Shown: positions 46,943 to 56,940 of the stretch, piece after piece
Layout: each line of letters begins with the position of its first letter
How positions within the stretch are numbered: the stretch's first letter is position 1
From: DATLGB01 sp963724135
Lineage (GTDB): Bacteria; Actinomycetota; Thermoleophilia; Solirubrobacterales; Solirubrobacteraceae
NCBI GenBank assembly: GCA_963724135.1
Contig: CAVRTA010000006.1
Coordinates: 62,001-126,000 of the forward strand
Reading direction: 5' to 3'
Length of the DNA stretch: 64,000 nucleotides
The notes under the pieces: generated by a model
What the model was told of the DNA's origin: nothing
Databases searched by the model: none
The model's input: only the letters and a program-made list of their open reading frames with translations
Position numbers and translations under genes: made by a program

Positions 46943-47724
46943 CTATCGCTCCAGGCCCGCCGACAGCTCGGCGACGACGGCCCCGACCGCCTGGGCGGGA
47001 TCTTGCACGTTCTCGGCCGCGGCGCGGACGAGCCGCGAGCCCACGATCACCCCGTCAGCGCCGGCCTCGGCAGCGGCCGTCGCGTCGGCGGAGGTGGCGA
47101 TCCCGAAGCCCAGCGCCACGGGGACGTCGGTCGAGCCCTTCACGCGCGCGAGCAGTTCCGCCACCGCTCCGGCGGTGCCCGCGCGCTCGCCGGTGGTGCC
47201 GCTGACCGAGACCGTGTAGACGAACCCGCGCGCGCGGGCCCCGATCCGGGCCAGCCGCTCGTCCGGCGTCGTGGGCGCGACGAGCGGGACGAGCGCGAGG
47301 CCCGCCGCGTCCGCGGCATCCAGGAAGTCCGCGGCCTCCTCGAGCGGGAGGTCGGGCACGATCAGGCCGGCCACCCCCCGGTCCTCCAGGTCGGCGATGA
47401 ACCGCTCGGCTCCACGCGCGTAGACCAGGTTCGCGTAGCACATGCAGACCACGGGGCAGAGCTCGGCCAGGTCGCGCATCACGTCGAGGACGGCGGCGGT
47501 CGTGGCGCCGCCGGCGAGCGCCTCGGTGCCGGCCGCATGGATGACGGGACCGTCGGCGAGCGGGTCGGAGTACGGGATGCCGACCTCGAGCAGATCGGCG
47601 CCGTTCTCGACGCACGCGGCACCGATGGCGCGGCTGGCGTCCACCGTGGGGAAGCCGCCCATCAGGTAGGGCATCAGCGCCGCGCGCTTGCCGTGGCCGG
47701 CGAAGGCCGCGGCGATCCGCTCGC

Positions 47725-47728
<4 letters not shown>
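46943..47728 (-). CDS. trpA: Tryptophan synthase alpha chain
   Basis: The 261-residue protein cleaves indole-3-glycerol phosphate to indole in the alpha2-beta2 complex. LEVGIPYSDPLADGPVI holds the catalytic Asp, with MPYLMGGFPTVDAS, the flexible YTVSVSGTTGER loop and ALGFGI as phosphate-binding parts. GTG 47728 overlaps the trpB stop (GTGA). Confidence 0.96.
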
Positions 47729-48875
<1,147 letters not shown>

Positions 48876-48879
<4 letters not shown>

Positions 48880-49499
48880 ACCGTGACTCCGGTGGCCGCC
48901 TCGATGAACGCTCGCACCTTGCCGGCGTCCTTGACGCCCGGCTCGGCCTCCGTGCCCGTGGCGACGTCGACGGCGTACGGCCGCGCCGCAGCGATTCCCT
49001 CGGCGACGTTGTCCGAGGTGAGGCCGCCGGAGAGGATCAGCTCGACGCGCGAGCGGCGCGCCCGCGCCAGCGACCAGTCGAACGTCTCCCCCGTCCCGCC
49101 GATCGTGCGCGTGTCGTAGAGGTGGAGAGCCACCTCGCGGAAGGCGTCGGCCGCCTGCACATCGGCGTTGGACTGCACTGCGAACGCCCGGATCACCGGC
49201 ACGCCGGTGCGCCGGTGGACCTCGCGGCAGAACGACGCGCCGACGTGGCCGTGCAGCTGCACGAGCGTCAGGCCCAGGGCCTCCACGGCGTTCGCCACCT
49301 CGTCGAGCGTCGGGTCGACGAAGACGCCGGCGCACTCGACCCGCCGCCGCAGCTGCCGCGCGATCCCCGCCGCCACCGCCGGGTCGCACGCGCGCGGCGA
49401 GCGCTCCCAGAGGATGAACCCGAGCGCCCAGGCGCCGAGCTCGACGGCGAGCTCGGCGTCCTCGGGACGCGTGATTCCGCAGATCTTGACGCGGGTCAT
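48876..49499 (-). CDS. trpF: Phosphoribosylanthranilate isomerase
   Basis: The 207-residue TIM barrel starts MTRVKICGITRPEDA, with the catalytic Cys in KICG and the Asp in FDWS. LSGGLTSDNV and GVKD bind phosphate. ATG 49499 is chosen over an upstream in-frame ATG because of the family start and the TATCGT box eight bases ahead. Confidence 0.94.
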
Positions 49500-49507
49500 C
49501 GCGAGCC

Positions 49508-49517
49508 ACGATAGGTT
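49508..49517. promoter_or_regulatory. Bidirectional promoter core trpF / metallo-beta-lactamase gene
   Basis: TATCGT (minus, 49508-49513) lies 8 bases from the trpF ATG and TAGGTT (plus, 49512-49517) lies 9 bases from GTG 49527. The hexamers share TA at 49512-49513, the same arrangement as polA/malic enzyme. Confidence 0.5.
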
Positions 49518-49526
49518 CCGCGGGCG

Positions 49527-50318
49527 GTGCGGATTCAGGCGCTGAGCACAGGGACGGTGCGGATCACGGACGCGTTCCTGCACGCCCGCAGCGGTCCGAC
49601 GAGGCAGCTGCGGCTGTTCCTACCCAGCCCGTTCAGCGAGCCGATGCCGATCCATGTCTGGGTGGTCGAGCACGACGGGCAGCGGATCCTCGTCGACACC
49701 GGGCAGACCGCCGGCGACTACGACATCCGCTTCGCGCGCTTCGAGGTGACGCCGGAGCAGGAGTTGCCCGGCGCGCTCGCGACGATCGGGCTCGAACCGG
49801 CGGACATCGACCTCGCCGTGCTCACCCACCTGCACGGCGACCACATGAACGGCGCCATCCACCTCGACGTCCCGCTGGTGGTCCACGACCGCGAGCTCGC
49901 CTACGCCCGCTCACCGATCGGACGGCTCTTCGGCCGCATGTTCAAGCAGCCGCTTCCGGACGGGGTCCGCTTCGATGCGGTCCCGCTCGACGGCGGCCCG
50001 TTCGGCGCCTTCGCCCACCACCGGCGACTGACCGCCGACGGGCGCATCCTGCTCGTCTCCACCCCGGGCCACACGCCGGCCCATGCCTCCGTGCTGTGCA
50101 TCGACGACGAGGGGCGCCACGTCCTGCTCGCCGGCGACGTTGCCGACACCCTCGAGCAGCTGCGCGCGCGCCGCCACGATGCGGTCGCGCCGAAGCCCAA
50201 GGTGCACGTGGCGACGCTCGAGCGCGTCCTCGCCCACGGCCGCGAGCACCCGACCGTCTTCCTGCCCTCGCACGACCCGGACGCCGCCTCCCGGCTCCAC
50301 AACGCCGAGACCCTCTGA
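49527..50318 (+). CDS. Metallo-beta-lactamase-fold hydrolase (AHL-lactonase-like)
   Basis: The 263-residue hydrolase has the zinc motif THLHGDHMNG, then VHDRELAYARS, STPGHTPAHASV and LLAGDVADT. The layout (WVVEHDGQRILVDTGQ at the start) resembles AttM/AiiB lactonases, but no quorum-sensing genes are near, so the substrate is open. It is convergent with htrA across a strong terminator. Confidence 0.85.
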   Translation: MRIQALSTGTVRITDAFLHARSGPTRQLRLFLPSPFSEPMPIHVWVVEHDGQRILVDTGQTAGDYDIRFARFEVTPEQELPGALATIGLEPADIDLAVLTHLHGDHMNGAIHLDVPLVVHDRELAYARSPIGRLFGRMFKQPLPDGVRFDAVPLDGGPFGAFAHHRRLTADGRILLVSTPGHTPAHASVLCIDDEGRHVLLAGDVADTLEQLRARRHDAVAPKPKVHVATLERVLAHGREHPTVFLPSHDPDAASRLHNAETL

Positions 50319-50322
50319 CGCC

Positions 50323-50366
50323 GAACGTCCCTCATGCCCCCCTACAGCGGGGCATCCGGGACGTTC
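50323..50366. terminator. Bidirectional terminator between the MBL gene and htrA
   Basis: GAACGTCCC (50323-50331) pairs with GGGACGTTC (50358-50366), and ATGCCCC pairs with GGGGCAT inside, around an 8-base loop. It fills the convergent gap exactly. Confidence 0.85.
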
Positions 50367-51540
50367 AGCCGTCGAGGCGGCCGGCGGGGCGGTCCTGCAG
50401 GGTCACGCTCAGCGTCTGCGTCGTGCCCTCGCGCTGCAGCTCGACCGCCACGCTGTCGCCGGGCTTGTGGTCTTCGAGCACCCGGCTCAGGTCGTCGGCG
50501 TCGTCGATCTGCTCGCCGCCGACCTCGGTGAGGATGTCGCCGCCGAGGATGAGCTCCTCGCCGGTGTTGAGGCGGACGGAGCGGTCGCCGCCGACCACGC
50601 CCGCCCCCGCCGCAGGGCCGCCAGGCTCGACGCGCTGCACGAGCAGCCCGCGCCGGCCGCCGAGGTCGAGGCCGGACATCGCCGGCGTGATGGCCACGAA
50701 CTGGATGCCGAGCCAGGCCCGGTCGACACGCCCGTGCGCGATCAGGTCCTTGACCACGGCCTTGGCGGTGTCGATCGGGACCGCGAAGCCGATGCCGACT
50801 GAGCCGCTGGTCGTCCCGCCGGTGGCGATCTGCGAGTTGATGCCGATCACGCGGCCGCCGGCGTCGATCAGCGGGCCCCCGGAGTTGCCGGGATTGATGG
50901 CCGCGTCGGTCTGGATGACGTTCTCGATCGTGTAGCCGTCGGGAGCCGTGATGCGGCGCTGCAGGGCGGACACGACGCCGGTGGTGAGCGTGCGGTCGAA
51001 GCCGAACGGGTTGCCGATGGCCACGGTCGGGTCGCCGACCTGGACCGTCTTGGAGTCACCGAGCTCGAGCGGGTGGAGGTCGAGCCCCTTCGGATCGACC
51101 TGGAGCAGGGCGAGATCGGTCGAGTCGTCCTTGCCCACCACGCGCGCGTCGCGCGTCTGGTCGCCCGACAGGGTGACCGACACCTGCGTCGCGTTGTCGA
51201 CGACATGCGCGTTGGTGAGGATCCGCCCCTCCTTGTCGAGGACGAAGCCGGAGCCTGTCGCCTCGGACGTCTCGGTCGTCGGCGAGAGGTCGAACGGCGA
51301 GGTGGAAGCCTGCAGCGTGCGCGCGTGTATGTAGGCGACGCCCGGGGCGCGGCGCTTGTAGATGTCGCGCGCGGTCAGCGCCGGCGCGTCGTCCGAGACG
51401 GTCGTCGCCAGCGGGCTCTGCTGGTAGACGGTGCGCGTCTCCTTCTCGCCGACCGTCCCGGTCCCGATCAGGACCGCGGCGGTGACGCCCCCGCCGAGCA
51501 CGGCGGAGACGAACGGGGTCGCGAGCAGCTTGCGCACCAA
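50365..51540 (-). CDS. HtrA/DegP-type membrane-anchored serine protease with PDZ domain
   Basis: The 391-residue protein has an N-terminal anchor (FVSAVLGGGVTAAVLIG), a trypsin-fold protease with catalytic His (ILTNAHVVDNA), Asp (DSTDLALLQVD) and Ser (NPGNSGGPLID), and one C-terminal PDZ domain (about 275-375). It degrades misfolded proteins outside the membrane. The start is TTG 51540 or GTG 51537. It lies inside the split trp region. Confidence 0.93.
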   Translation of the reverse strand: MVRKLLATPFVSAVLGGGVTAAVLIGTGTVGEKETRTVYQQSPLATTVSDDAPALTARDIYKRRAPGVAYIHARTLQASTSPFDLSPTTETSEATGSGFVLDKEGRILTNAHVVDNATQVSVTLSGDQTRDARVVGKDDSTDLALLQVDPKGLDLHPLELGDSKTVQVGDPTVAIGNPFGFDRTLTTGVVSALQRRITAPDGYTIENVIQTDAAINPGNSGGPLIDAGGRVIGINSQIATGGTTSGSVGIGFAVPIDTAKAVVKDLIAHGRVDRAWLGIQFVAITPAMSGLDLGGRRGLLVQRVEPGGPAAGAGVVGGDRSVRLNTGEELILGGDILTEVGGEQIDDADDLSRVLEDHKPGDSVAVELQREGTTQTLSVTLQDRPAGRLDG

Positions 51541-51580
51541 TCCAGGGTGCTCGGCAGATTTGAAAGCGAACTAAAGCTCG

Positions 51581-51601
51581 GGGCCCGCCTTCCGGCGGCC
51601 C
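51581..51601 (-). terminator. Hairpin downstream of trpC
   Basis: GGGC-C-CGCC, loop TTCC, GGCG-GCCC (one bulged base) lies 45 bp after the trpC stop and 40 bp before the htrA start. It likely ends the hisIE-trpEGDC message. Confidence 0.55.
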
Positions 51602-51645
51602 TCACTGCTTCGAGACTGCGCGGCGGCCGGCCGGCGTCGGCACCC

Positions 51646-52428
51646 CTAGAGCTCGGCGCCTGCAAGCGCGCGGGTGGCCGCCTCGATGTCCTGCGCGCGC
51701 ATCAGCGACTCGCCGACCAGGACCGCGTCGACGCCCACCTCCTCGAGTTCGTCGAGCTGTTCGCGGCGGGAGATGCCCGACTCCGACACGACGATCTTGC
51801 CCGCGGGGACGTCGGCGAGCAGCTCGAACGTCCGCTCGAGGTCGACGCTGAAGTCGCGCAGGTCGCGGTTGTTGATCCCCAGCAGCTCGGCGTCGGCGTC
51901 GAGGGCGATCGCGAGCTCGGCCTCGTCGTGGATCTCCACGAGCACGTCGAGATCCAGGCCGCGCGCCTCGCGCAACAGGACGCCGAGATCGTCTGGGTGC
52001 AGCGCGGCGGCGATCAGCAGCAGCGCGTCGGCGCCGGCGGCCGCAGCCTCGTAGACCTGGTACGGGTCGACGATGAAGTCCTTGCGCAGGATCGGCAGCT
52101 CGCTGACGGCCCGCGCGGCGCGGATGTCGTCGAGCGATCCGCCGAACCAGTGCTCCTCGGTGAGGATCGACAGCGCCGCCGCGCCGCCCGCCGCGTAGGC
52201 CGTGACGATCTCGGCGACGTCGGAGCCCGAGCCGATCGGTCCCGCCGAGGGGGACGAGCGCTTGTGCTCGGCGATCACGGCGATGCCGGGTGCGGTCAGC
52301 GCCTCGGCGAACGGCCGTGGCTCGCCGCGGGCGCCGAGCGACTGCTGGAGCGTCGCCAGCGGCACGGCGTCGCGCCGGCGGGCGACGTCCACGCACGTCC
52401 GGTCGACGATCTCGTCGAGGATCGTCAC
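51646..52428 (-). CDS. trpC: Indole-3-glycerol-phosphate synthase
   Basis: The 260-residue TIM barrel closes the indole ring. AEHKRSSPSAGPI holds the catalytic Lys, with ILTEEHWFGGSLDDI, LRKDFIVDPYQVYEA, GINNRDLRDF and VSESGI. It overlaps the trpD stop by four bases, so the two are coupled. It is monofunctional, not fused to TrpF. Confidence 0.96.
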   Translation of the reverse strand: MTILDEIVDRTCVDVARRRDAVPLATLQQSLGARGEPRPFAEALTAPGIAVIAEHKRSSPSAGPIGSGSDVAEIVTAYAAGGAAALSILTEEHWFGGSLDDIRAARAVSELPILRKDFIVDPYQVYEAAAAGADALLLIAAALHPDDLGVLLREARGLDLDVLVEIHDEAELAIALDADAELLGINNRDLRDFSVDLERTFELLADVPAGKIVVSESGISRREQLDELEEVGVDAVLVGESLMRAQDIEAATRALAGAEL

Positions 52429-53438
52429 GCCGGAACTCCCGCCACGAGCTGATCCAGCGTCGCGCGCGCGCGACCGTCGTCGATCGCGGCCTCGGCGGCG
52501 CGCACGCCCGCCGCCAGGTCGTCCGCCCGGCCGGCGACGTAGATGGCGGCGCCGGCGTTGAGCACGGCGAGATCGCGGCGCGGGCCGGTCTCCCCCGCGA
52601 AGATCCGGCGCACGATCTCGGCGTTGTCGGAGGGCGTGCCGCCGCCCACGTCGGACAGCGCGGCGCGCACGAGGCCGACGTCCTCGGGCGCGACGTCGTA
52701 CTCCGAGCCGTCGGCCTCGACCACGTGGGTGGTTGACGAAATGGACAGCTCGTCCAGGCCGTCCTCGCTGGTGCAGACCATCGCCTTCTCGACGCCGAGC
52801 TCGGCTGCCGCGCCTGCCACCACCGTCAGGTAGCGGGGATCCGACACGCCGATCACCTGCCGGCGGGCTCCGGCGGGATTGGTCAGCGGCCCGAGGAAGT
52901 TGAAGATCGTCCGTACCGCCAGCTGCTTGCGCACGGGAACGACGTGGCGCGTGGCGCCGTGATGGTGGGGCGCGAACATGAAGCCGAAGCCGTGCCGGTC
53001 GATGCTCGCCGCAATCGCCTCCGGCGCGAGCGCGATCGGGATGCCGAGCGCCTCGAGCACGTCGGCGCTCCCCGACCGGCTGGTCGCCGAGCGGTTGCCG
53101 TGCTTGGCGACGGCGCAGCCGGCAGCGGCCGCGATCAGCGCTGCCGTCGTGGAGACGTTGAACGTCGGGCTGCCGCCGCCCGTTCCCGCCGTGTCGACCA
53201 GGTCCGTGCGCTCCGGGCGCACCGGCGTGGCGAAGGACCGCATCGCACGCGCGAGCCCGGCGAGCTCTGACACGGTCTCGCCCTTCGTGCGCAACGCGAC
53301 CAGCACCGCCGCGGTCTCCACCTCGGTGGCGTTGCCGGCCATGATCTCGGCGAGGACGGCGGAGGCCTGGTCGCTCGTCAGGTCGGTCCTCGACGCGAGC
53401 GCGTCGATGGCCTCGGTGAGGACGGGGTTCGCGGGCAC
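52425..53438 (-). CDS. trpD: Anthranilate phosphoribosyltransferase
   Basis: The 337-residue enzyme links anthranilate to PRPP. DTAGTGGGSPTFNVST (PRPP loop), KHGNRSATSRSGSADVLEALG and FAPHHHGATRHVVPVRKQL (anthranilate site) are intact. It lies 15 bp downstream of trpG. Confidence 0.96.
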   Translation of the reverse strand: MPANPVLTEAIDALASRTDLTSDQASAVLAEIMAGNATEVETAAVLVALRTKGETVSELAGLARAMRSFATPVRPERTDLVDTAGTGGGSPTFNVSTTAALIAAAAGCAVAKHGNRSATSRSGSADVLEALGIPIALAPEAIAASIDRHGFGFMFAPHHHGATRHVVPVRKQLAVRTIFNFLGPLTNPAGARRQVIGVSDPRYLTVVAGAAAELGVEKAMVCTSEDGLDELSISSTTHVVEADGSEYDVAPEDVGLVRAALSDVGGGTPSDNAEIVRRIFAGETGPRRDLAVLNAGAAIYVAGRADDLAAGVRAAEAAIDDGRARATLDQLVAGVPA

Positions 53439-53453
53439 GCTGCGCGGCGGAGA

Positions 53454-54011
53454 CTAGCTAGACAAAAAGTTGCTCAGCAGCGCCTTGCCGTCCGGAGTGA
53501 GGACCGACTCCGGGTGGAACTGGACGCCGTAGGCCGGCAGCTCGCGGTGGCGCATCCCCATCAGCACGCCGCCGCCGTGAGCCGTCTCGATCAGCTCGGG
53601 CCCCGTCTCGGAGACCACCAGGGAGTGGTAGCGGCCGACGGTGAGGGGGCTCGGCAGCCCCGCGAACAGTCCCTCGCCGTCGTGGGTGATCTCGGTCGTC
53701 TTGCCGTGCACCGGGACGTGCCGGACGACCTCGCCGCCGAAGGCGGTCGCGAGCGACTGGTGGCCGAGGCAGACGCCGAGGGTCGCGACGCCCGCCTCGG
53801 GGAAACGCCGCATCACCTCCACGGAGATGCCCGCCTCGCGGGGCGTGCACGGCCCGGGCGAGACCACGACCCGGTCGGGATGGCGCTCGAGCAGCTCGTC
53901 GACCGTCGCGGCGTCGTTGCGCACGGTCTCGAGCTCGGCCCCCAGCTCGCCGAGGTACTGGACGAGGTTGTAGGTGAAGCTGTCGTAGTTGTCCACCATC
54001 AGGACGCGCAT
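53454..54011 (-). CDS. trpG: Anthranilate synthase glutamine amidotransferase
   Basis: The 185-residue class I amidotransferase supplies ammonia to TrpE. The start MRVLMVDNYDSFTYNLVQYLGELG, oxyanion SPGPCTPREAG, nucleophile Cys in LGVCLGHQSLA and FHPESVLTPDG are all present. ATG 54011 shares a base with the trpE stop (TGATG). It may also serve p-aminobenzoate synthesis. Confidence 0.94.
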   Translation of the reverse strand: MRVLMVDNYDSFTYNLVQYLGELGAELETVRNDAATVDELLERHPDRVVVSPGPCTPREAGISVEVMRRFPEAGVATLGVCLGHQSLATAFGGEVVRHVPVHGKTTEITHDGEGLFAGLPSPLTVGRYHSLVVSETGPELIETAHGGGVLMGMRHRELPAYGVQFHPESVLTPDGKALLSNFLSS

Positions 54012-55489
54012 CACGGCCACTCCGGCTGCCTGACGGCGAGCTCGAAGGCCCGCACCACCCCGCGGGCCTTCGCGCGCGACTCCTCGTACTCGTAGTCGGG
54101 ACGAGCGTCGGCGACGGTGCCGCCGCCGGCCTGCACGTGCGCCGTCCCGTCCTTGCAGACGACCGTGCGGATGCAGATGCAGGTGTCGAGGTCGCCGGTG
54201 TAGCTGAGATAGCCGACCGCCCCGCCGTAGGCGCCGCGCTTGACCGGCTCGAGTTCCTCGATGATCTCCATCGCGCGCACCTTCGGGGCGCCCGAGAGCG
54301 TCCCGGCGGGCAGCACGGAGCGCAGCGCGTCGATCGCGGCGACGTCGGGGCGCAGCCGCCCCGCCACCTCGGAGACGATGTGCATCACGTGGCTGTAGTG
54401 CTCGACGGCCATGAAGCGCTCGAGGCCCACGGAGCCGTACTCGCACACGCGCCCGAGGTCGTTGCGGCCGAGGTCGACGAGCATCACGTGCTCGGCGCGC
54501 TCCTTCTCGTCGGCGAGCAGCTCGGCCGCGATGCGCTCGTCCTCCTCGGGGGAGGCGCCCCTGGCCCGCGTGCCGGCGATCGGGCGCGTGGAGACGCGAG
54601 CGCCGGTCACCGTCACCAGCGGCTCGGGCGACGCGCCCACGATCTGGAAGTCCTCGAAGTCGAGGAAGTACATGTACGGAGACGGGTTGATCGCGCGCAG
54701 CCCGCGGTAGATCGAGAACGGCTCGCTGGAGACCTCGGCGCTCCAGCGCTGCGACGGGACGACCTGGAACGCGTCGCCGGCGTGGACGTACTCGACGATG
54801 CGGGCGACCATCGCCTCGAACGCCTCGCGCGGCATGTTCGAGCGGAACTCGGGCTCGGGCCGCGCCGCCTGGAGCACTTTGCGGGGCAACGCCCCCGCCA
54901 ATCGTTCCCGTACCTCGGCGATGGCGGCGGTCGCGCGGCCGTAGCTCGCGTCGACGTCGTCGGTCTCCACGTTGGCGAGCACCGTCGTCGTGTGCTTGAG
55001 GTGGTCGAACGCGACGATGACGTCGGAGAGCATCAGCGCCATGTCGGGAAGGCCGAGTGGATCCGGGTTGGGTCCCGGCAGCGTCTCGACGGCGCGCACG
55101 CAGTCGTAGCCGAAGATGCCGACCGCTCCGCCGGCGAAGGGGGGCAGGTCGGGGCGGATGGCCTGGCGATGACGGGCGACGGCGTCGGCGGCGATGGCGT
55201 ACGGGTCGCCGCCGTCGGGCAGCGACCAGCGCAGCACGCCGCGCGGCTTGTAGCCGATGAACGACCAGCGGCCCACCGACTGGCCCTGCTCCGCGGACTC
55301 GAGCAGGAACGCGGGGCCCGCGCCGCGCAGCTTGAGGAAGGCCGAGACCGGCGTCTCGGTGTCCTCGATCAGCGTCTGCGTGATCGGGATCAGGCGGTGC
55401 CCGTCCTCGTTGCCGGCGAGGATGCGGACCTCGTCGAGCGTCGGCGTGATGACGCCCGTCAGCGCCTGCAGGTCACCTGCGACGCTCAA
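54011..55489 (-). CDS. trpE: Anthranilate synthase component I
   Basis: The 492-residue chorismate-utilising enzyme has ETPVSAFLKL and the LLES tryptophan feedback motif near the start, then RPIAGTRARGASPEED, MLVDLGRNDLGRV and GTLSGAPKVRAMEII. TTG 55489 is the probable start and lies 17 bp inside hisIE. The intact LLES predicts feedback inhibition by tryptophan. Confidence 0.95.
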   Translation of the reverse strand: MSVAGDLQALTGVITPTLDEVRILAGNEDGHRLIPITQTLIEDTETPVSAFLKLRGAGPAFLLESAEQGQSVGRWSFIGYKPRGVLRWSLPDGGDPYAIAADAVARHRQAIRPDLPPFAGGAVGIFGYDCVRAVETLPGPNPDPLGLPDMALMLSDVIVAFDHLKHTTTVLANVETDDVDASYGRATAAIAEVRERLAGALPRKVLQAARPEPEFRSNMPREAFEAMVARIVEYVHAGDAFQVVPSQRWSAEVSSEPFSIYRGLRAINPSPYMYFLDFEDFQIVGASPEPLVTVTGARVSTRPIAGTRARGASPEEDERIAAELLADEKERAEHVMLVDLGRNDLGRVCEYGSVGLERFMAVEHYSHVMHIVSEVAGRLRPDVAAIDALRSVLPAGTLSGAPKVRAMEIIEELEPVKRGAYGGAVGYLSYTGDLDTCICIRTVVCKDGTAHVQAGGGTVADARPDYEYEESRAKARGVVRAFELAVRQPEWP

Positions 55490-56060
55490 GCAGCACCTCT
55501 TCGGCGTCCCTGAGGCTGAGGCCGCGCGCGGCGAGCAGGACGGTCAGGTGGTACAGGACGTCGGCGGCCTCCTCGGCGAGGCGCTCGTCGCTCTCCTCGC
55601 GCGCCGCGCGGGCGACCTCCTCGGCCTCCTCCTGCACCTTCCCGGCGGTGCGGTCGCGGTCCGCGAGCAGCTGGTCGGTGTAGGAGCCGGTGCCGCGGCG
55701 CTCGGCGATCGTGCGCTCGAGTTCGGGCAAGGCCTCATGGGCGGTCAGAGCCATCTCGCCGTTGTGAAAGCAGGTGCGCGCGCCGGTGTGGCACGCGGGT
55801 CCTGAGGGCTCGACGAGCGCCAGCAGCGCGTCGGCGTCGCAGTCGTAGCGGAGCGCTCTCACCGCCTGCGTGTGGCCGGACGTCGCGCCCTTGTGCCACA
55901 GCTCGTCGCGGCTGCGGCTCCACAGGTGGAGCTCTCCCGTCTCGCGCGTGCGCGCGAGGGCCTCGGCGTTGGTGTAGGCCAGGGTGAGCACCTCCCCCGT
56001 GCGCCAGTCCTGGATGACGATCGGGGCCAGGCCGCGCTCGTCGAAGCGGATGGCGTCCAT
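55473..56060 (-). CDS. hisIE: Bifunctional phosphoribosyl-AMP cyclohydrolase / phosphoribosyl-ATP pyrophosphatase
   Basis: The 195-residue HisIE catalyses steps 2 and 3 of histidine synthesis. The HisI part (1-115) has LWSRSRDELWHKGATSG, CDCDADALL and ACHTGARTCF for metal binding. The HisE part (about 115-195) has the KVQEEAEEVARAA helix pair. It heads the trpEGDC run and overlaps trpE; both pathways draw on PRPP. No other his genes are in the window. Confidence 0.94.
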   Translation of the reverse strand: MDAIRFDERGLAPIVIQDWRTGEVLTLAYTNAEALARTRETGELHLWSRSRDELWHKGATSGHTQAVRALRYDCDADALLALVEPSGPACHTGARTCFHNGEMALTAHEALPELERTIAERRGTGSYTDQLLADRDRTAGKVQEEAEEVARAAREESDERLAEEAADVLYHLTVLLAARGLSLRDAEEVLLERRR

Positions 56061-56067
56061 GTACGGG

Positions 56068-56073
56068 AGGCTA
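56068..56073 (-). promoter_or_regulatory. Probable -10 box (TAGCCT) of hisIE-trpEGDC
   Basis: TAGCCT ends seven bases before the hisIE ATG. The gap to the divergent oxidoreductase is only 18 bp, leaving no room for a trp attenuator. Confidence 0.45.
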
Positions 56074-56078
56074 TGGGG

Positions 56079-56939
56079 ATGCGCGCGGCTGTCCTGCACG
56101 AGTTCGGAGCCACGCCGGTCGTCGAGGAGGCCGCCGAGCCCGAGGGCGAGCTCGTCGTCGACGTCCTCGCTGCGGGCTTGAACCCGATCGATCTGCGCAT
56201 CGCGTCCGGCACGCTCGCCGCCCGGCGCCCTGAGCTGCCGTACGTGGTCGGGTCGGAGGGGATCGGCCGCGCGCCCGACGGGCGCCGCGTCTACTTCACG
56301 GGGCCGGCGCTGGCCGAGCGCGCGGCGGCTTCGGAGCCGGTGGAGGTGCCGGACGGCGTCGACGACGGCGAGGCGCTCGCCTACGGGGTCGCGGGGCTGG
56401 CGGCGTGGCTGGCGCTCGACAAGGCGCAACTGGCGCCCGGCGAGTCCGTGCTTGTCCTCGGCGCGAGCGGGCCGGTCGGCGCGATCGCGCTGCAGCTCGC
56501 GCGGCTGCGCGGCGCCGGCCGGGTCGTGGCCGCCGCGCGGCGGGCGGTCGACGGGGCCGACCGGTTCGTCGCGCTGGACTCCGAGCCCTCGTTCGACGAG
56601 CAGTTCGACGTCGTCATCGACCCGCTGTGGGGCAAGCCGGCCGCCGCCGCGGTCAGGGCCATGAAGTTCCGCGGGCGGCTGATCCAGCTCGGCCAGTCGG
56701 CGGGCGGCGAGGTGGCCCTGGCGTCCGCCGACATCCGCTTCAAGGAGCTGCAGATTCTCGGCCACACCAACTTCGCCGCCCCGGCCGAGGTCCGTGCCGA
56801 TGCGCTGCGGGCCATGTGGGGGCACGCGGCGGCGGGCGAGCTGACCGTGGCGGTCGAGCGGGTCGGACTCGACGCCGCCGCGAGCGCCTGGGAGCGCCAG
56901 GCGGGCTCTCCGGGCGCCAAGCTCGTCATCATTCCCTGA
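56079..56939 (+). CDS. Quinone-oxidoreductase-like MDR protein
   Basis: The 286-residue medium-chain dehydrogenase has an N-terminal catalytic fold (LAAGLNPIDLRIASG, VVGSEGIGRAPDG) and the NADP fold SVLVLGASGPVGAIALQLARL. No zinc-binding Cys/His set is seen, as in quinone reductases. ATG 56079 is preferred over 56073 because GGGAGG lies eight bases upstream. Confidence 0.85.
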   Translation: MRAAVLHEFGATPVVEEAAEPEGELVVDVLAAGLNPIDLRIASGTLAARRPELPYVVGSEGIGRAPDGRRVYFTGPALAERAAASEPVEVPDGVDDGEALAYGVAGLAAWLALDKAQLAPGESVLVLGASGPVGAIALQLARLRGAGRVVAAARRAVDGADRFVALDSEPSFDEQFDVVIDPLWGKPAAAAVRAMKFRGRLIQLGQSAGGEVALASADIRFKELQILGHTNFAAPAEVRADALRAMWGHAAAGELTVAVERVGLDAAASAWERQAGSPGAKLVIIP

Positions 56940-56940
56940 C

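Noticed and set aside
56061..56078. trp attenuator or leader peptide ahead of hisIE-trpE
   Set aside because: The divergent gap is only 18 bp and no Trp-rich short frame exists there.
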